Shown here: positions 43,149 through 50,592 of the stretch, piece after piece
Numbering within the stretch: the stretch's first letter is position 1
How the letters are laid out: each line of letters starts with the position of its first letter
NCBI RefSeq assembly: GCF_965279545.1
Contig: NZ_OZ257250.1
Span: 4,340,001 to 4,404,000, forward strand
DNA length: 64,000 nucleotides
Source: Methylibium sp965279545
GTDB taxonomy: Bacteria; Pseudomonadota; Gammaproteobacteria; Burkholderiales; Burkholderiaceae_C
Direction of reading: 5' to 3'
Translations under genes and position numbers: made by a program
The notes under the pieces: generated by a model
Told to the model about the DNA's origin: nothing
The model's input: only the letters and a program-made list of their open reading frames with translations
The model's database searches: none

Positions 43149-44291
43149 CTACAAGCCTACGTCCGAGAACAGTACCGCAAACAGCGCATCGACGATGATG
43201 ACCAGGGTGATCGAGATCACCACGGAGTCCGTCGTGCCGGCGGCCAGGCTCTCGGTGTTGGGCTCGATGCGCAAGCCGAAGTGGCAGGCCACCAGGGCGA
43301 TCAGAATGCCGAAGACGACGGCCTTGGACAGCCCCAGCCAGAGGTTGGCGATGGGCACCGCGCTCGGCAGCGCCTGCAGGAACTGCACGTAGTCGATGCC
43401 CAGCTGCGCGCGCGCGGCCACCATGCCGCCGAGCAGGACGACGGCGCTGGTCCAGACCACGACCAGCGGCATCGACATCGCCAGCGCAACGACCTTGGGC
43501 AGCACCAGGCGCACGGTGTGCGAGACGCCCATGACGGACAGCGCGTCGAGCTCCTGGGTGACCCGCATCACCCCGAGCTGGGCCGTCATCGACGATCCCG
43601 AACGCCCGGCCACGATGATGGCCGCCAGCAGCGGGCCGAGCTCGCGCCAGACGCTCACGCCCAGGATGTTGATGACGAAGATGTCGGCGCCGTAGGACCT
43701 GAGCTGCTTCGAGGTGAGGTAGGACAGCGTGATGCCCACCAGGAAGCCGACCAGCGCCGTGATGCCCAGCGCCTGGGCGCCGGTCCGGTAGACGTTGGCC
43801 GAGATCTCGCGCCAGGCGATCAGTCCGGGCTGCCTGAGCACCAGCAGCAGGTCGAGCGCCAACTGGCCGACGAGCCGGACGGCGCCCAGCACATGCTCCG
43901 AGAAGCGCACCAGGTAGGCCCCGAACTGCGACAGCCTGGCCTGCGCCGCCTTGGAGCCGGCGGGTACCGTGCTCTGCACGGCGAGGTCGGCGAAGGTGAG
44001 CTCATGCTCGGCGCGCAGGCGCAGCGTCGGCGGGCGCTGCCGGCCCCAGGCCTGCCACAGCAGCAGCGCGCCGGCGGTGTCCAGGCGGGTCAGGCCCAGC
44101 AGGTCCCACTCCATCGAGACGTCCGCGGCGAGCTCCTTCACCCGCATCGCCAGCTCGTCGAAGCGGCCTCTCAGCGGCAGCAGCGTCCACTCGCCGCTGA
44201 TCAGCACACGGGGCTTCCCGCCGGCCGTTCGCTCATGGCTCAGGTTCGGGAGCTGCCCGGCGGCGTCGCCGGGTGTTGTGGTCTCGACCAT
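43149..44291 (-). CDS. MlaE-like permease with N-terminal STAS domain
   Basis: A 380-residue protein. Residues 30-125 form a STAS-like domain (ISGEWTLLPLRGRFDEL, WDLLGLTRLDTAGALLLWQAW). In Mla systems STAS is usually a separate protein, MlaB. From about residue 130 comes the MlaE permease: FVINILGVSVWRELGPLLAAIIVAGRSGSSMTAQLGVMRVTQELDALSVMG and GLSKAVVFGILIALVACHFG. It moves lipid across the inner membrane with the ATPase and MCE partners. ATG at 44291 gives the STAS start. Confidence 0.9.
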   Translation of the reverse strand: MVETTTPGDAAGQLPNLSHERTAGGKPRVLISGEWTLLPLRGRFDELAMRVKELAADVSMEWDLLGLTRLDTAGALLLWQAWGRQRPPTLRLRAEHELTFADLAVQSTVPAGSKAAQARLSQFGAYLVRFSEHVLGAVRLVGQLALDLLLVLRQPGLIAWREISANVYRTGAQALGITALVGFLVGITLSYLTSKQLRSYGADIFVINILGVSVWRELGPLLAAIIVAGRSGSSMTAQLGVMRVTQELDALSVMGVSHTVRLVLPKVVALAMSMPLVVVWTSAVVLLGGMVAARAQLGIDYVQFLQALPSAVPIANLWLGLSKAVVFGILIALVACHFGLRIEPNTESLAAGTTDSVVISITLVIIVDALFAVLFSDVGL

Positions 44292-44428
44292 GCTCGGTGG
44301 ATCGCGCGGGGTGTTCGTGATCTCGCTCGGCAGATGCTGCCGAAGGAAAGTATCGCCCAGCGCTGCGCCGCGCGCGCGGGACCGCCGATCGCAAGTGCGC
44401 GGCTTCGCCAGCCCCCGCAAGAAGAAAA

Positions 44429-44458
44429 GCGAGGCCGGACCTGTCGGCCCGGCCTCGC
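44429..44458 (-). terminator. Rho-independent terminator of the redox cluster
   Basis: Read on the minus strand, GCGAGGCCGG...CCGGCCTCGC is a perfect 10-bp stem followed by TTTTCTTCTT. It lies 64 bases after the cupin stop codon and before the Mla operon on the same strand, so it separates the two transcripts. Confidence 0.8.
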
Positions 44459-44521
44459 CAGGAAAGGCATCCAACCGCAGCGGATCGGCCGCGGCCGGAT
44501 GTCGTGGTTCAACGCGCCGGG

Positions 44522-44956
44522 TCAGTGCGCGTTGATGTAGTCGAATTTGCCCGGTTGGGTGATGAAGACTACGCACTCGTTGGCGGAAATGCACTTGGTG
44601 ACGTGATTGACCTTGCCTTTCTGGAACCAGTACGAGCCGGGCGCCAGCGGACGATCCGGCACGTGGGCATCCACCTCGTTGGCCACCACGCCGCTGATGA
44701 CGACAGCGTAGTAGTCCTCGGTATGAATGTGCAGCGGGCTCACGAAGCCGGCCGGCAACTTGACGAAGGTGCTGTGGGCTCCTTTGCTCAGGTCGCCGAA
44801 ACCCACTGCCGCTTTCAACGGACCGACGCCCGTGTCGAAGAACTTGATGTCCGTGACCGGCACGCTGATGGAGGTCTCGGCCGCGAACGCGGCCCCGGCA
44901 ATCAGGGCCGAGGCGACAAGTGCTGCGCGACCGAGGTTTTGGAGGTGAATCGACAT
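44522..44956 (-). CDS. Secreted small cupin protein
   Basis: A 144-residue protein with a signal peptide (LGRAALVASALIAGAAFAAE, cleavage near residue 25) and one cupin domain: PAGFVSPLHIHTEDYYAVVISGVVANE with two His and a Glu/Tyr in metal-ligand positions, and PLAPGSYWFQKGKVNHVTKC. AAAGGAA before the ATG at 44956 is a good ribosome site. Last gene of the HxlR-linked cluster. No enzymatic role can be assigned. Confidence 0.8.
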   Translation of the reverse strand: MSIHLQNLGRAALVASALIAGAAFAAETSISVPVTDIKFFDTGVGPLKAAVGFGDLSKGAHSTFVKLPAGFVSPLHIHTEDYYAVVISGVVANEVDAHVPDRPLAPGSYWFQKGKVNHVTKCISANECVVFITQPGKFDYINAH

Positions 44957-45041
44957 GGTGAATTCCTTTGGGGACAAGTGAAAGGGTTGGGAGGACTGAG
45001 GTTGAGGAGTTGTCGTCGCCGCAGACCCCTCGTTCTGCGGA

Positions 45042-45674
45042 TCAGCAGGCCATGCGCGTCGCCGCGGCACGGGCGGTGTTCGCGGCCCGCTCGAACACCC
45101 GCTCCGGTTGCGCGGTGCGCAATGTGGGCTGGTAGCGAATGCTCTCGATGTGCTCGATGCCGATGGCTCGCAACCACCAGTCGAAGTACGTGGAGTGAAA
45201 GTCCATGCCGAACGCCGCCGGCAGGCCGGACTCGTAGACCCCGCTGGTGTAGATCGCTGCGGCGCGCTTGCCCGTCAGCAGCCCGCGGTACCCCTGATCC
45301 GGATCGAAGCCGAACAGGACGCCGGGCTGCATCAGGATGTCGATGTAGAGCTTCAGGCGGTACGGTATCCCGCCATTCCACATCGGCACAGTGAACAGGT
45401 AGGCGTCGGCACTCGTGAATCGCGCGGCAACGCCGGTGATGAGGTCCCAGGCGGTCCGGGTGCGTTGATCGTGCGCTGCGCCGGTGATGACCGTCATCTT
45501 CGCGGCGGCCTTGTCGCCGTCGAATTCGGGCAGCGGGTCTTGCCACAGGTCCAGTGTGTCGACCTCGAGCAGCGGGTCCAGTTCGCGCCATGTCTCGAGG
45601 AAGAGTGCGGCGATCGCAGCCGATCGCGAATCGGCCTGGCGTGGCGAGCCCACGACATGCAGTAGCTTGCTCAT
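45042..45674 (-). CDS. FMN-dependent NADH-azoreductase family protein
   Basis: A 210-residue flavodoxin-like quinone/azo reductase. The opening KLLHVVGSPRQADSRSAAIAALFLETW is the FMN phosphate site. FTVPMWNGGIPYRLKLYIDIL, YRGLLTGKRAAAIYTSGVYE and FDWWLRAIGIEHIESI are AzoR-type motifs. The enzyme would reduce quinones or azo compounds with NAD(P)H. It is clustered with an HxlR regulator and a divergent quinone oxidoreductase, which supports a role in electrophile stress. Confidence 0.88.
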   Translation of the reverse strand: MSKLLHVVGSPRQADSRSAAIAALFLETWRELDPLLEVDTLDLWQDPLPEFDGDKAAAKMTVITGAAHDQRTRTAWDLITGVAARFTSADAYLFTVPMWNGGIPYRLKLYIDILMQPGVLFGFDPDQGYRGLLTGKRAAAIYTSGVYESGLPAAFGMDFHSTYFDWWLRAIGIEHIESIRYQPTLRTAQPERVFERAANTARAAATRMAC

Positions 45675-45777
45675 GATGTGCAGGTCCTTGTAGAAAAGGG
45701 GCGGCAGTGGCGTTGGCCGTCATGGCAGATGCCGCGCCGTGTTCGGAGCCATCGCGGCGCGGCCGCCGCCGCGGGCT

Positions 45778-46332
45778 TCATGGCTGGGGCGCCGTCAGGG
45801 CGTTGACCCGTTCCTGGACCTTCGCGACGCCCGCCTTCGCACACAGCTCGTCGAGTGCTCCGCCGGGCGCACCGCCGACGCCGAGAGCGGCGATCGTCTC
45901 GTCGCCGGCACGGATGGCGACCCCGCCTGCCAGCAGGATCACATTGCTGACGGACGCCAGCGCAGGGCCTGTCGGCGTCTTGCTGATCTTCTCGGTGAGC
46001 ATTCCCGACGTGGTGGCGCCAAAGATCGGACCGAGCGTCGCGACCGTGTAGGCCTTCTTGAACGCGGTCTCGCGGGTGTGGATGGTGCTGCGGTCGCCCC
46101 GCAGGAAGGCCCTCTCGACCCCCGCAACATCCACCACCGAGGCGGAAACCCGGTAGCCGCTGGCTTCGCAGGTCCGGATGGCTTCCTGCGCTGCGTCCTG
46201 CGCCAGACTGAGCGGCAGTGTCTTGCCGGACAGCTGGACCTGGGCGTGGGCCGGCCAGACGCCGGCCATGTTGATGGCCGCGGAGATCGCGGCCAGCGAC
46301 GCGACACTCAGCGCATTCGTCAGGAGCTTCAT
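45778..46332 (-). CDS. GlcG/HbpS family haem-binding protein, exported
   Basis: A 184-residue protein with a signal peptide (ALSVASLAAISAAINMAGVWPAHAQ). The GlcG/HbpS domain follows: LSLAQDAAQEAIRTCEASGYRVSASVVDVAGVERAFLRGD, HTRETAFKKAYTVATL and GGVAIRAGDETIAALGVGGAPGG. The family binds haem or small degradation products outside the cytoplasm. It overlaps the hydrolase gene by four bases. Confidence 0.87.
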   Translation of the reverse strand: MKLLTNALSVASLAAISAAINMAGVWPAHAQVQLSGKTLPLSLAQDAAQEAIRTCEASGYRVSASVVDVAGVERAFLRGDRSTIHTRETAFKKAYTVATLGPIFGATTSGMLTEKISKTPTGPALASVSNVILLAGGVAIRAGDETIAALGVGGAPGGALDELCAKAGVAKVQERVNALTAPQP

Positions 46333-47315
46333 GCTGCTGCCAGCCGCTGGTCCGATGCCCGGGAGAATTTGCGCTTGATCAGTGCCGCGATCGGCAGCGC
46401 GTCTTCTTCAAGCGCAAAGTGCCCGGTGTCGAAGTAGTGCACTTCGAGGTTCGTGAGGTCGCGCTTGAAGGCCTCGGCCCCCGGCACGGTGAAGAACGGG
46501 TCGCCCCGGCCCCAGGTCAGCAAGGTCTTCGGCTGATGCTCACGGAAGTAGGCATGCCAGGCGTCATAGCTGGCGACGTTGGTCTGGTAATCCTTGAACA
46601 GCGCGATCTGGCGTTCGGCGCTGCCAGGCCGATCGAGCAGCGCCTGGTCATGCGTCCACGCATCGGGGTTGAGCGCATCGGGATTGCGCGCTCCGGCGAC
46701 GTACTGGTAGCGGGTCGTTTGCGCGAGCAGCATCTGCCGCGCGCCGGTTTCGTCGCCCTGCTGCCACAGCGGCATGAAGACGTCGATGGCCGCCTGGCTG
46801 ACGCCTTCCATGTAGGCATTGGCGTTCTGGAAGACCAGGCCGCGGACCCGGTCCGGGTGGTTGATCGCCAGGCGCATGCCGATCGGGCCGCCGTAGTCCT
46901 GCATGTAGTAGACGGCGCTGGTCACACCGATCTGGTCGAGCAGATGCTGAGTCGTGGCGGCAAGCTTGTCGAAGGTGTAGGTGTACTGCTCGACCGTCGG
47001 CGCGTCGGAGTGCCCGAAGCCGATGTAGTCGGGGGCGATGACGCGGAATCGGTCCGCGAGCAGCGGGATGAGGTCGCGGTACATGTGCGACGACGAAGGG
47101 AAGCCATGCAGCAGCACGATGACGGGAGAGTCGACCTCGCCGGCCTCGCGATAGAACACCTTCAGACCGTCCACGGTCGCCACTCGTGCGCGCGTGCGAG
47201 GAACGGGTGTGCTGTCCGAGGGAGAGCGTGTGGGCGATTGCTCGACCACGCGGTGCAGCGCTGCCGATGCGGCGCGCGCGAGCAGATGCCACGGGGAGAA
47301 AGGATTGAAGTCCAT
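46329..47315 (-). CDS. Epoxide hydrolase-like alpha/beta hydrolase
   Basis: A 328-residue hydrolase. The oxyanion segment is LLHGFPSSSHMYRDL; DYIGFGHSDAP follows. The nucleophile elbow is MQDYGGPIG, with Asp as nucleophile as in epoxide hydrolases and haloalkane dehalogenases. The acid lies near WGRGDPFFTVPGA and the His in FDTGHFALEEDA. The N-terminal 45 residues are variable. It is the first gene of the HxlR-controlled cluster and has two operator-like inverted repeats upstream. Confidence 0.87.
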   Translation of the reverse strand: MDFNPFSPWHLLARAASAALHRVVEQSPTRSPSDSTPVPRTRARVATVDGLKVFYREAGEVDSPVIVLLHGFPSSSHMYRDLIPLLADRFRVIAPDYIGFGHSDAPTVEQYTYTFDKLAATTQHLLDQIGVTSAVYYMQDYGGPIGMRLAINHPDRVRGLVFQNANAYMEGVSQAAIDVFMPLWQQGDETGARQMLLAQTTRYQYVAGARNPDALNPDAWTHDQALLDRPGSAERQIALFKDYQTNVASYDAWHAYFREHQPKTLLTWGRGDPFFTVPGAEAFKRDLTNLEVHYFDTGHFALEEDALPIAALIKRKFSRASDQRLAAA

Positions 47316-47370
47316 GGGTGAATGCGGTTAGGGGTTGGGGCCAGACGGGTGGAGAGCAGTCAACAGATAG

Positions 47371-47401
47371 GTAACCTGTTAAAAAGCATAAACAAGGTTA
47401 C
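47371..47401. promoter_or_regulatory. Candidate HxlR operator 1
   Basis: GTAACC at 47371-47376 and GGTTAC at 47396-47401 form an inverted repeat with a 19-base spacing; flanking CTGTT/AACAA extend the symmetry imperfectly. It lies 56 bases upstream of the hydrolase start codon, where an HxlR dimer could control the operon. Confidence 0.55.
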
Positions 47402-47410
47402 ACCAAACAA

Positions 47411-47443
47411 AGTAACCATGCAAATTTGTTTTTGCAAGTTACT
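47411..47443. promoter_or_regulatory. Candidate HxlR operator 2
   Basis: AGTAAC at 47411-47416 and GTTACT at 47438-47443 repeat the same half-site. An inner TGCAAA...TTTGCA pair adds symmetry. Its centre is 41 bases (about four helical turns) from that of operator 1, so two bound dimers would lie on the same DNA face. Confidence 0.55.
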
Positions 47444-47664
47444 TGATGGGACCTGAGGTGCGGCGTGTGGAGGGCGGTCGACCCGCAGGGAACCGTCGAC
47501 ATCCTCGGGGCGGGCAGGCATGCCCGCGCGCGATGCGAACGCAAGCGCGGCCCGACCCCGGGGCGTTACCCCGTTGAATGGGATCCCGTCAGCGCTGCTG
47601 CGAAGAGGGGTGGCAGCCCCGGCTCAGTGCCTGCGGAGGCAAACCCGGCGTCGTCTGACGCTCG

Positions 47665-48099
47665 TCAGGACGTTCTTCGCTGCGGTCTGCCGCGAGAAGG
47701 GCCTGCATCTGCGTCCTTGATCTCGGGCTCGTACGGAGGGGCGAGTGTGCAGCTGGCCAGGCGGTCGAGCTCGTCGAGTTCCGCCGCGTGGTGGCGCCCC
47801 CAGTCGCACAAGGCCATGATCACGGGCTCCAGGCTGCGCCCCAACGCCGTTGCGCTGTAGTCAACCCATGGGGGCGCCTGGCGACACACCTCGCGATGCA
47901 CGACGCCGTGCTCCTCCAGCTCGCGCAATTGCTCGATCAGCACCTTTTGACTGACCTCCGGCAGAAGACGCCTCAGCTCGGACAAGCGCTTGGGGCCGCC
48001 GTACAGGTGCACCAGGATGAAGGCCTTCCAGCGTCCGGAAATCACCTTGAAGGCCCGTTCGATGGGCAACAGCGGCAGGCGCTTGATCGGATCTTTCAT
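47665..48099 (-). CDS. HxlR family transcriptional regulator
   Basis: A 144-residue winged-helix regulator. The HxlR domain is clear: RAFKVISGRWKAFILVHLYGGPKRLSELRRLLPEVSQKVLIEQLRELEEHGVVHREV, then VDYSATALGRSLEPVIMALCDWG. It lacks the usual N-terminal Cys of redox-sensing YodB/QorR types; one Cys lies at about residue 72 (REVCRQ). Genes around it encode quinone/electrophile enzymes. GTGACCTGTT directly before its start resembles half-site GTAACCTGTT of operator 1, which suggests autoregulation. Confidence 0.9.
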   Translation of the reverse strand: MKDPIKRLPLLPIERAFKVISGRWKAFILVHLYGGPKRLSELRRLLPEVSQKVLIEQLRELEEHGVVHREVCRQAPPWVDYSATALGRSLEPVIMALCDWGRHHAAELDELDRLASCTLAPPYEPEIKDADAGPSRGRPQRRTS

Positions 48100-48100
48100 G

Positions 48101-48110
48101 GTGACCTGTT
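48101..48110. promoter_or_regulatory. Candidate HxlR half-site in the regulator/oxidoreductase gap
   Basis: GTGACCTGTT differs by one base from the GTAACCTGTT arm at 47371-47380. It lies two bases before the HxlR start codon, in the divergent gap shared with the quinone oxidoreductase gene. Only one arm is clear. Confidence 0.4.
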
Positions 48111-48199
48111 GGTGGGTAAGGAACTGAACGGTGCCTAGCCGCGAGGCGGCCCGGATGATCGAATTGTGTTTGTCTCCACTCTTTCTTGCAGGTTTCGTG

Positions 48200-49198
48200 A
48201 TGAAGGCTGTTCAGATCTCTCGCTTCGGGGATCCCGAAGTTCTGCGGCTGGTCGACCTGCCGACGCCGCGCCCCGGGCCCGGGCAGGTTCTCGTCAGGGT
48301 TCATGCGGCCGGAATCAACTTCGCCGAAACGCTGATGCGCGAGAACCGGTACGCCGTCACACCGGCGCTCCCTTCGATTCTCGGCACCGAGGCGGTGGGC
48401 GAGGTCTGCGACCCGGGTACGTGTGCGGGTTGGTTCATCGGCCAACGTGTCGCCGCACCGCTTTTTGCCGTCGGCAATTTCTTTGGCGGGTATGCCAGCC
48501 ATGTGTTGATCGACGCGTCGGTCCTGGTCGCATTGCCTGACCGGCTGGCCTACGACCAGGCCGCGGCGCTGATGGTTCAGGGCTTGTCGGCCCTGGCCCT
48601 CACGCGCCATGCCGAGTTGCGCGACAAGGTCGTGCTGGTCAACGCCGCTGCGGGCGGCGTCGGCACGCTGCTGCTGCAGTTGGCCCGACGCGCCGGCGCC
48701 AGGAAAGTGATCGCCGCTGCGAGCACCGGGGCCAAACGAGCGCTGGCGCTTTCACTGGGCGCCGATGTGGCCTTGGACTACACCGCCTCCGACTGGGTCG
48801 AAGCAGTGCGGGATGCCAGCGATGGTGTCGGGCCCGATGTGATCTACGAATCGGCGGGTGGCGCGATCACCACGAGCAGCCTCGCGGCGTTGGCGCCGCG
48901 AGGCGTGCTCGTGATCTTTGGCGCCTTGAACATCCAGTCGTTTTCGCTGGGTGTTCCCGAGCTGCTGCAACTCATCTTCAAGAATCAATCGATACGCGGT
49001 TTCGCCCTGGCCCCGTTGCTGACCCCGCAAGTCCTGAAGGACGATCTGTCTGCACTCTTCGACCTGGCGGTGCAAGGTCGACTCGAGGTGCACATCGGCG
49101 GGCGCTATCCTCTCGCCGCGGCCGCACAGGCGCATCACGCCTTGGCGTCACGACAAAGTGTCGGCAAGCTCGTGCTGCTGCCAGACGCCGACAGCTGA
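48200..49198 (+). CDS. Zinc-less NADPH:quinone oxidoreductase
   Basis: A 332-residue medium-chain dehydrogenase/reductase of the quinone oxidoreductase group. The N-terminus MKAVQISRFGDPEVLRLVDLP and GINFAETLMRENRY are typical. The Rossmann motif is VNAAAGGVGTLLLQLARRAGA. Zinc-ligand cysteines are absent. It reduces quinones or enones with NADPH. It diverges from the HxlR gene with a 100-base shared promoter region and is probably its target. ATG at 48200. Confidence 0.9.
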   Translation: MKAVQISRFGDPEVLRLVDLPTPRPGPGQVLVRVHAAGINFAETLMRENRYAVTPALPSILGTEAVGEVCDPGTCAGWFIGQRVAAPLFAVGNFFGGYASHVLIDASVLVALPDRLAYDQAAALMVQGLSALALTRHAELRDKVVLVNAAAGGVGTLLLQLARRAGARKVIAAASTGAKRALALSLGADVALDYTASDWVEAVRDASDGVGPDVIYESAGGAITTSSLAALAPRGVLVIFGALNIQSFSLGVPELLQLIFKNQSIRGFALAPLLTPQVLKDDLSALFDLAVQGRLEVHIGGRYPLAAAAQAHHALASRQSVGKLVLLPDADS

Positions 49199-49247
49199 CC
49201 GACTCTGCCGAACGGCGATCCTCACGAGGTGGCGCGCGGGCCTTGCG

Positions 49248-50267
49248 TCATCCGGTGCTTGCGAACGGCAGGGTCAACGCCAACCTGACGAAGGACAGCG
49301 GCGCGCGGTCGTCGAACTGCAGGTCCTGAGCGCCGAGCCGAACGCCCAGGTTGTGCCAGAGCGCATCGAGATCGACCGGGCAGGGTCGATCCTTCATCCG
49401 CTCGTACAGGCCGGCCAACACGGGCACGCCGACCGCGCGATCGCCGATGTGCAGCAAGGGCTCCAGCGAGGAGTCCCGCTCGATGTTGCCGTGTTCGAGG
49501 ATCGCGCGCAGAGCATGCTGCAAGCCCTTGCGGCCAGCGGTTGCCTTGCGCATCTCCACGTCGGCGAGCAGGCAAAACAGGGCGCCCCCCCAATACGTTC
49601 GGCCCCAGGTGGGCGTGTGGTCCAAGCCTTGGTCACCGGCCTGGGGCAGACCCTGAGGCATGCCCTTGACCATGTCGCCCCAGACCTGTTCGGTGCCGAG
49701 CATGCCCGCCTGTGCGCGTGCGAGCGGCTCGACGTACGAGGCCACGCCTTCTTCGAACCAGTGATGTCGTCGCGGCAGCGACGGCAGAGCCAGGTGGCTC
49801 ATCTCGTGCACCAGCACCCAGTCGCGATCCAGGTCCTCGGCACGCACGCCGGCCGCCAAGGTCAGTTTGATGGCGGCACCACCGTAGCCGAACGCCGTTC
49901 CCGAACGAACAGGTCGACCCGGACTCACGGTATTCAGGATGAGAAGGCGGGTCTCGCGAGCCGGGAAGCGTCCGAAATAGGCGACCACCGAGCGCGCCGA
50001 CCGCCGAACGTATTCGACGATCCGTTCGCGAGATATCTCGAACGTGCCAGGGCCGAACGCGACGCGGAGCCGCGCACCGTCGAGGTCGATGGACTCGGCG
50101 GGCAGTGCGTCGAATGCGGCATAGGGCATGTTGCTGCCGCTCAACGACGAGGAATCGTCCACGGCGGCCGACGAAGGACGTGGGAGCAGGGCGGTGCCGC
50201 CAAGACAGGCCAGTGCGCGCGTCAACCAGACGCGCCGACCCGGGAAGCTTGCAATGTTCATCGGCAT
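49248..50267 (-). CDS. Exported putative zinc peptidase (peptidase MA-like)
   Basis: A 339-residue protein. The N-terminus (GRRVWLTRALACLGGTALLPRPSSAA) has a twin-Arg pair before a hydrophobic stretch and could be a Tat or Sec signal. The domain carries the gluzincin motif HEMSHLALPSLPRRHHWFEEGVASYVEPLA: HEMSH plus the downstream Glu in WFEEG, as in peptidase-MA families. YWGGALFCLLADVEMRK follows. Starts at 50267 and 50261 are equivalent. Substrate unknown. Confidence 0.75.
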   Translation of the reverse strand: MPMNIASFPGRRVWLTRALACLGGTALLPRPSSAAVDDSSSLSGSNMPYAAFDALPAESIDLDGARLRVAFGPGTFEISRERIVEYVRRSARSVVAYFGRFPARETRLLILNTVSPGRPVRSGTAFGYGGAAIKLTLAAGVRAEDLDRDWVLVHEMSHLALPSLPRRHHWFEEGVASYVEPLARAQAGMLGTEQVWGDMVKGMPQGLPQAGDQGLDHTPTWGRTYWGGALFCLLADVEMRKATAGRKGLQHALRAILEHGNIERDSSLEPLLHIGDRAVGVPVLAGLYERMKDRPCPVDLDALWHNLGVRLGAQDLQFDDRAPLSFVRLALTLPFASTG

Positions 50268-50342
50268 CTCGACATCTCGCGACGAGGATAACTCCGCTGC
50301 GAGGGCCGGCAAGCTCTGTCGCCGGGAAGCCTACTCGGCCGG

Positions 50343-50435
50343 TTAGAGCCGCAGCATCTCGCGCGATGCGTCGGGGCCGCTCGCCATCATCCGTCCGTGA
50401 AACAGCGTGCCTGCGCCCGCTGTCCAAGCCCACGA
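50343..50435 (-). pseudogene. Decayed C-terminal fragment of a PHB depolymerase-like esterase
   Basis: The minus strand reads AWTAGAGTLFHGRMMASGPDASREMLRL before a stop codon. This aligns with AWSGGQAEGSYTDASGPDATSEMLRF at the C-terminus of the intact esterase at 12010-13278: shared AW, then SGPDA[ST]xEMLR. Nothing upstream continues the family, and the catalytic His region is lost. It looks like the leftover end of a second phaZ-like gene. Confidence 0.55.
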
Positions 50436-50442
50436 GGAAAAG

Positions 50443-50476
50443 CGACGTCGACAGGGCGAGAGCCCCGTCGACGTCG
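50443..50476. repeat. Long inverted repeat
   Basis: CGACGTCGAC and GTCGACGTCG are perfect 10-base arms; one mismatch and a further GGG/CCC pair continue inward around a CGAGAG loop. Each arm is itself nearly palindromic (GACGTC, GTCGAC). It could fold as an RNA hairpin or act as a protein-binding site. Confidence 0.6.
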
Positions 50477-50560
50477 TTGAAACAGCCGACGGCTCGGCTG
50501 AACGAGGAAAGCCTGCAGAGGTGACGCGTCGCAGCGCGTCACTCATTGCTCCGAAGGAAA

Positions 50561-50588
50561 CGCCGGGCCGCCGCAAGGCGGCCCGGCG
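50561..50588 (-). terminator. Rho-independent-type terminator of the porin gene
   Basis: CGCCGGGCCGCC-TTGC-GGCGGCCCGGCG on the minus strand is a perfect 12-bp stem with a four-base loop, followed by TTTCC. It begins four bases after the porin stop codon. Confidence 0.75.
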
Positions 50589-50592
50589 GTGC

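Larger units (their letters stand above)
47316..47664. other. Promoter/operator region of the redox cluster plus empty spacer
   Basis: The part 47330-47460 is markedly AT-rich and contains two inverted repeats that look like regulator sites (listed separately). The remainder, 47461-47664, is GC-rich and shows no gene, repeat or RNA that I recognise. It separates the HxlR gene from the hydrolase operon on the same strand. Confidence 0.6.
50268..50592. other. Hairpin-rich gap between the porin and peptidase genes
   Basis: No intact gene. On the minus strand the left end contains a fragment resembling the C-terminus of a PHB depolymerase-like esterase (separate entry). Three inverted repeats follow: 50443-50476, 50521-50542 (GTGACGCG...CGCGTCAC) and the porin terminator at 50561-50588. 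Confidence 0.6.
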
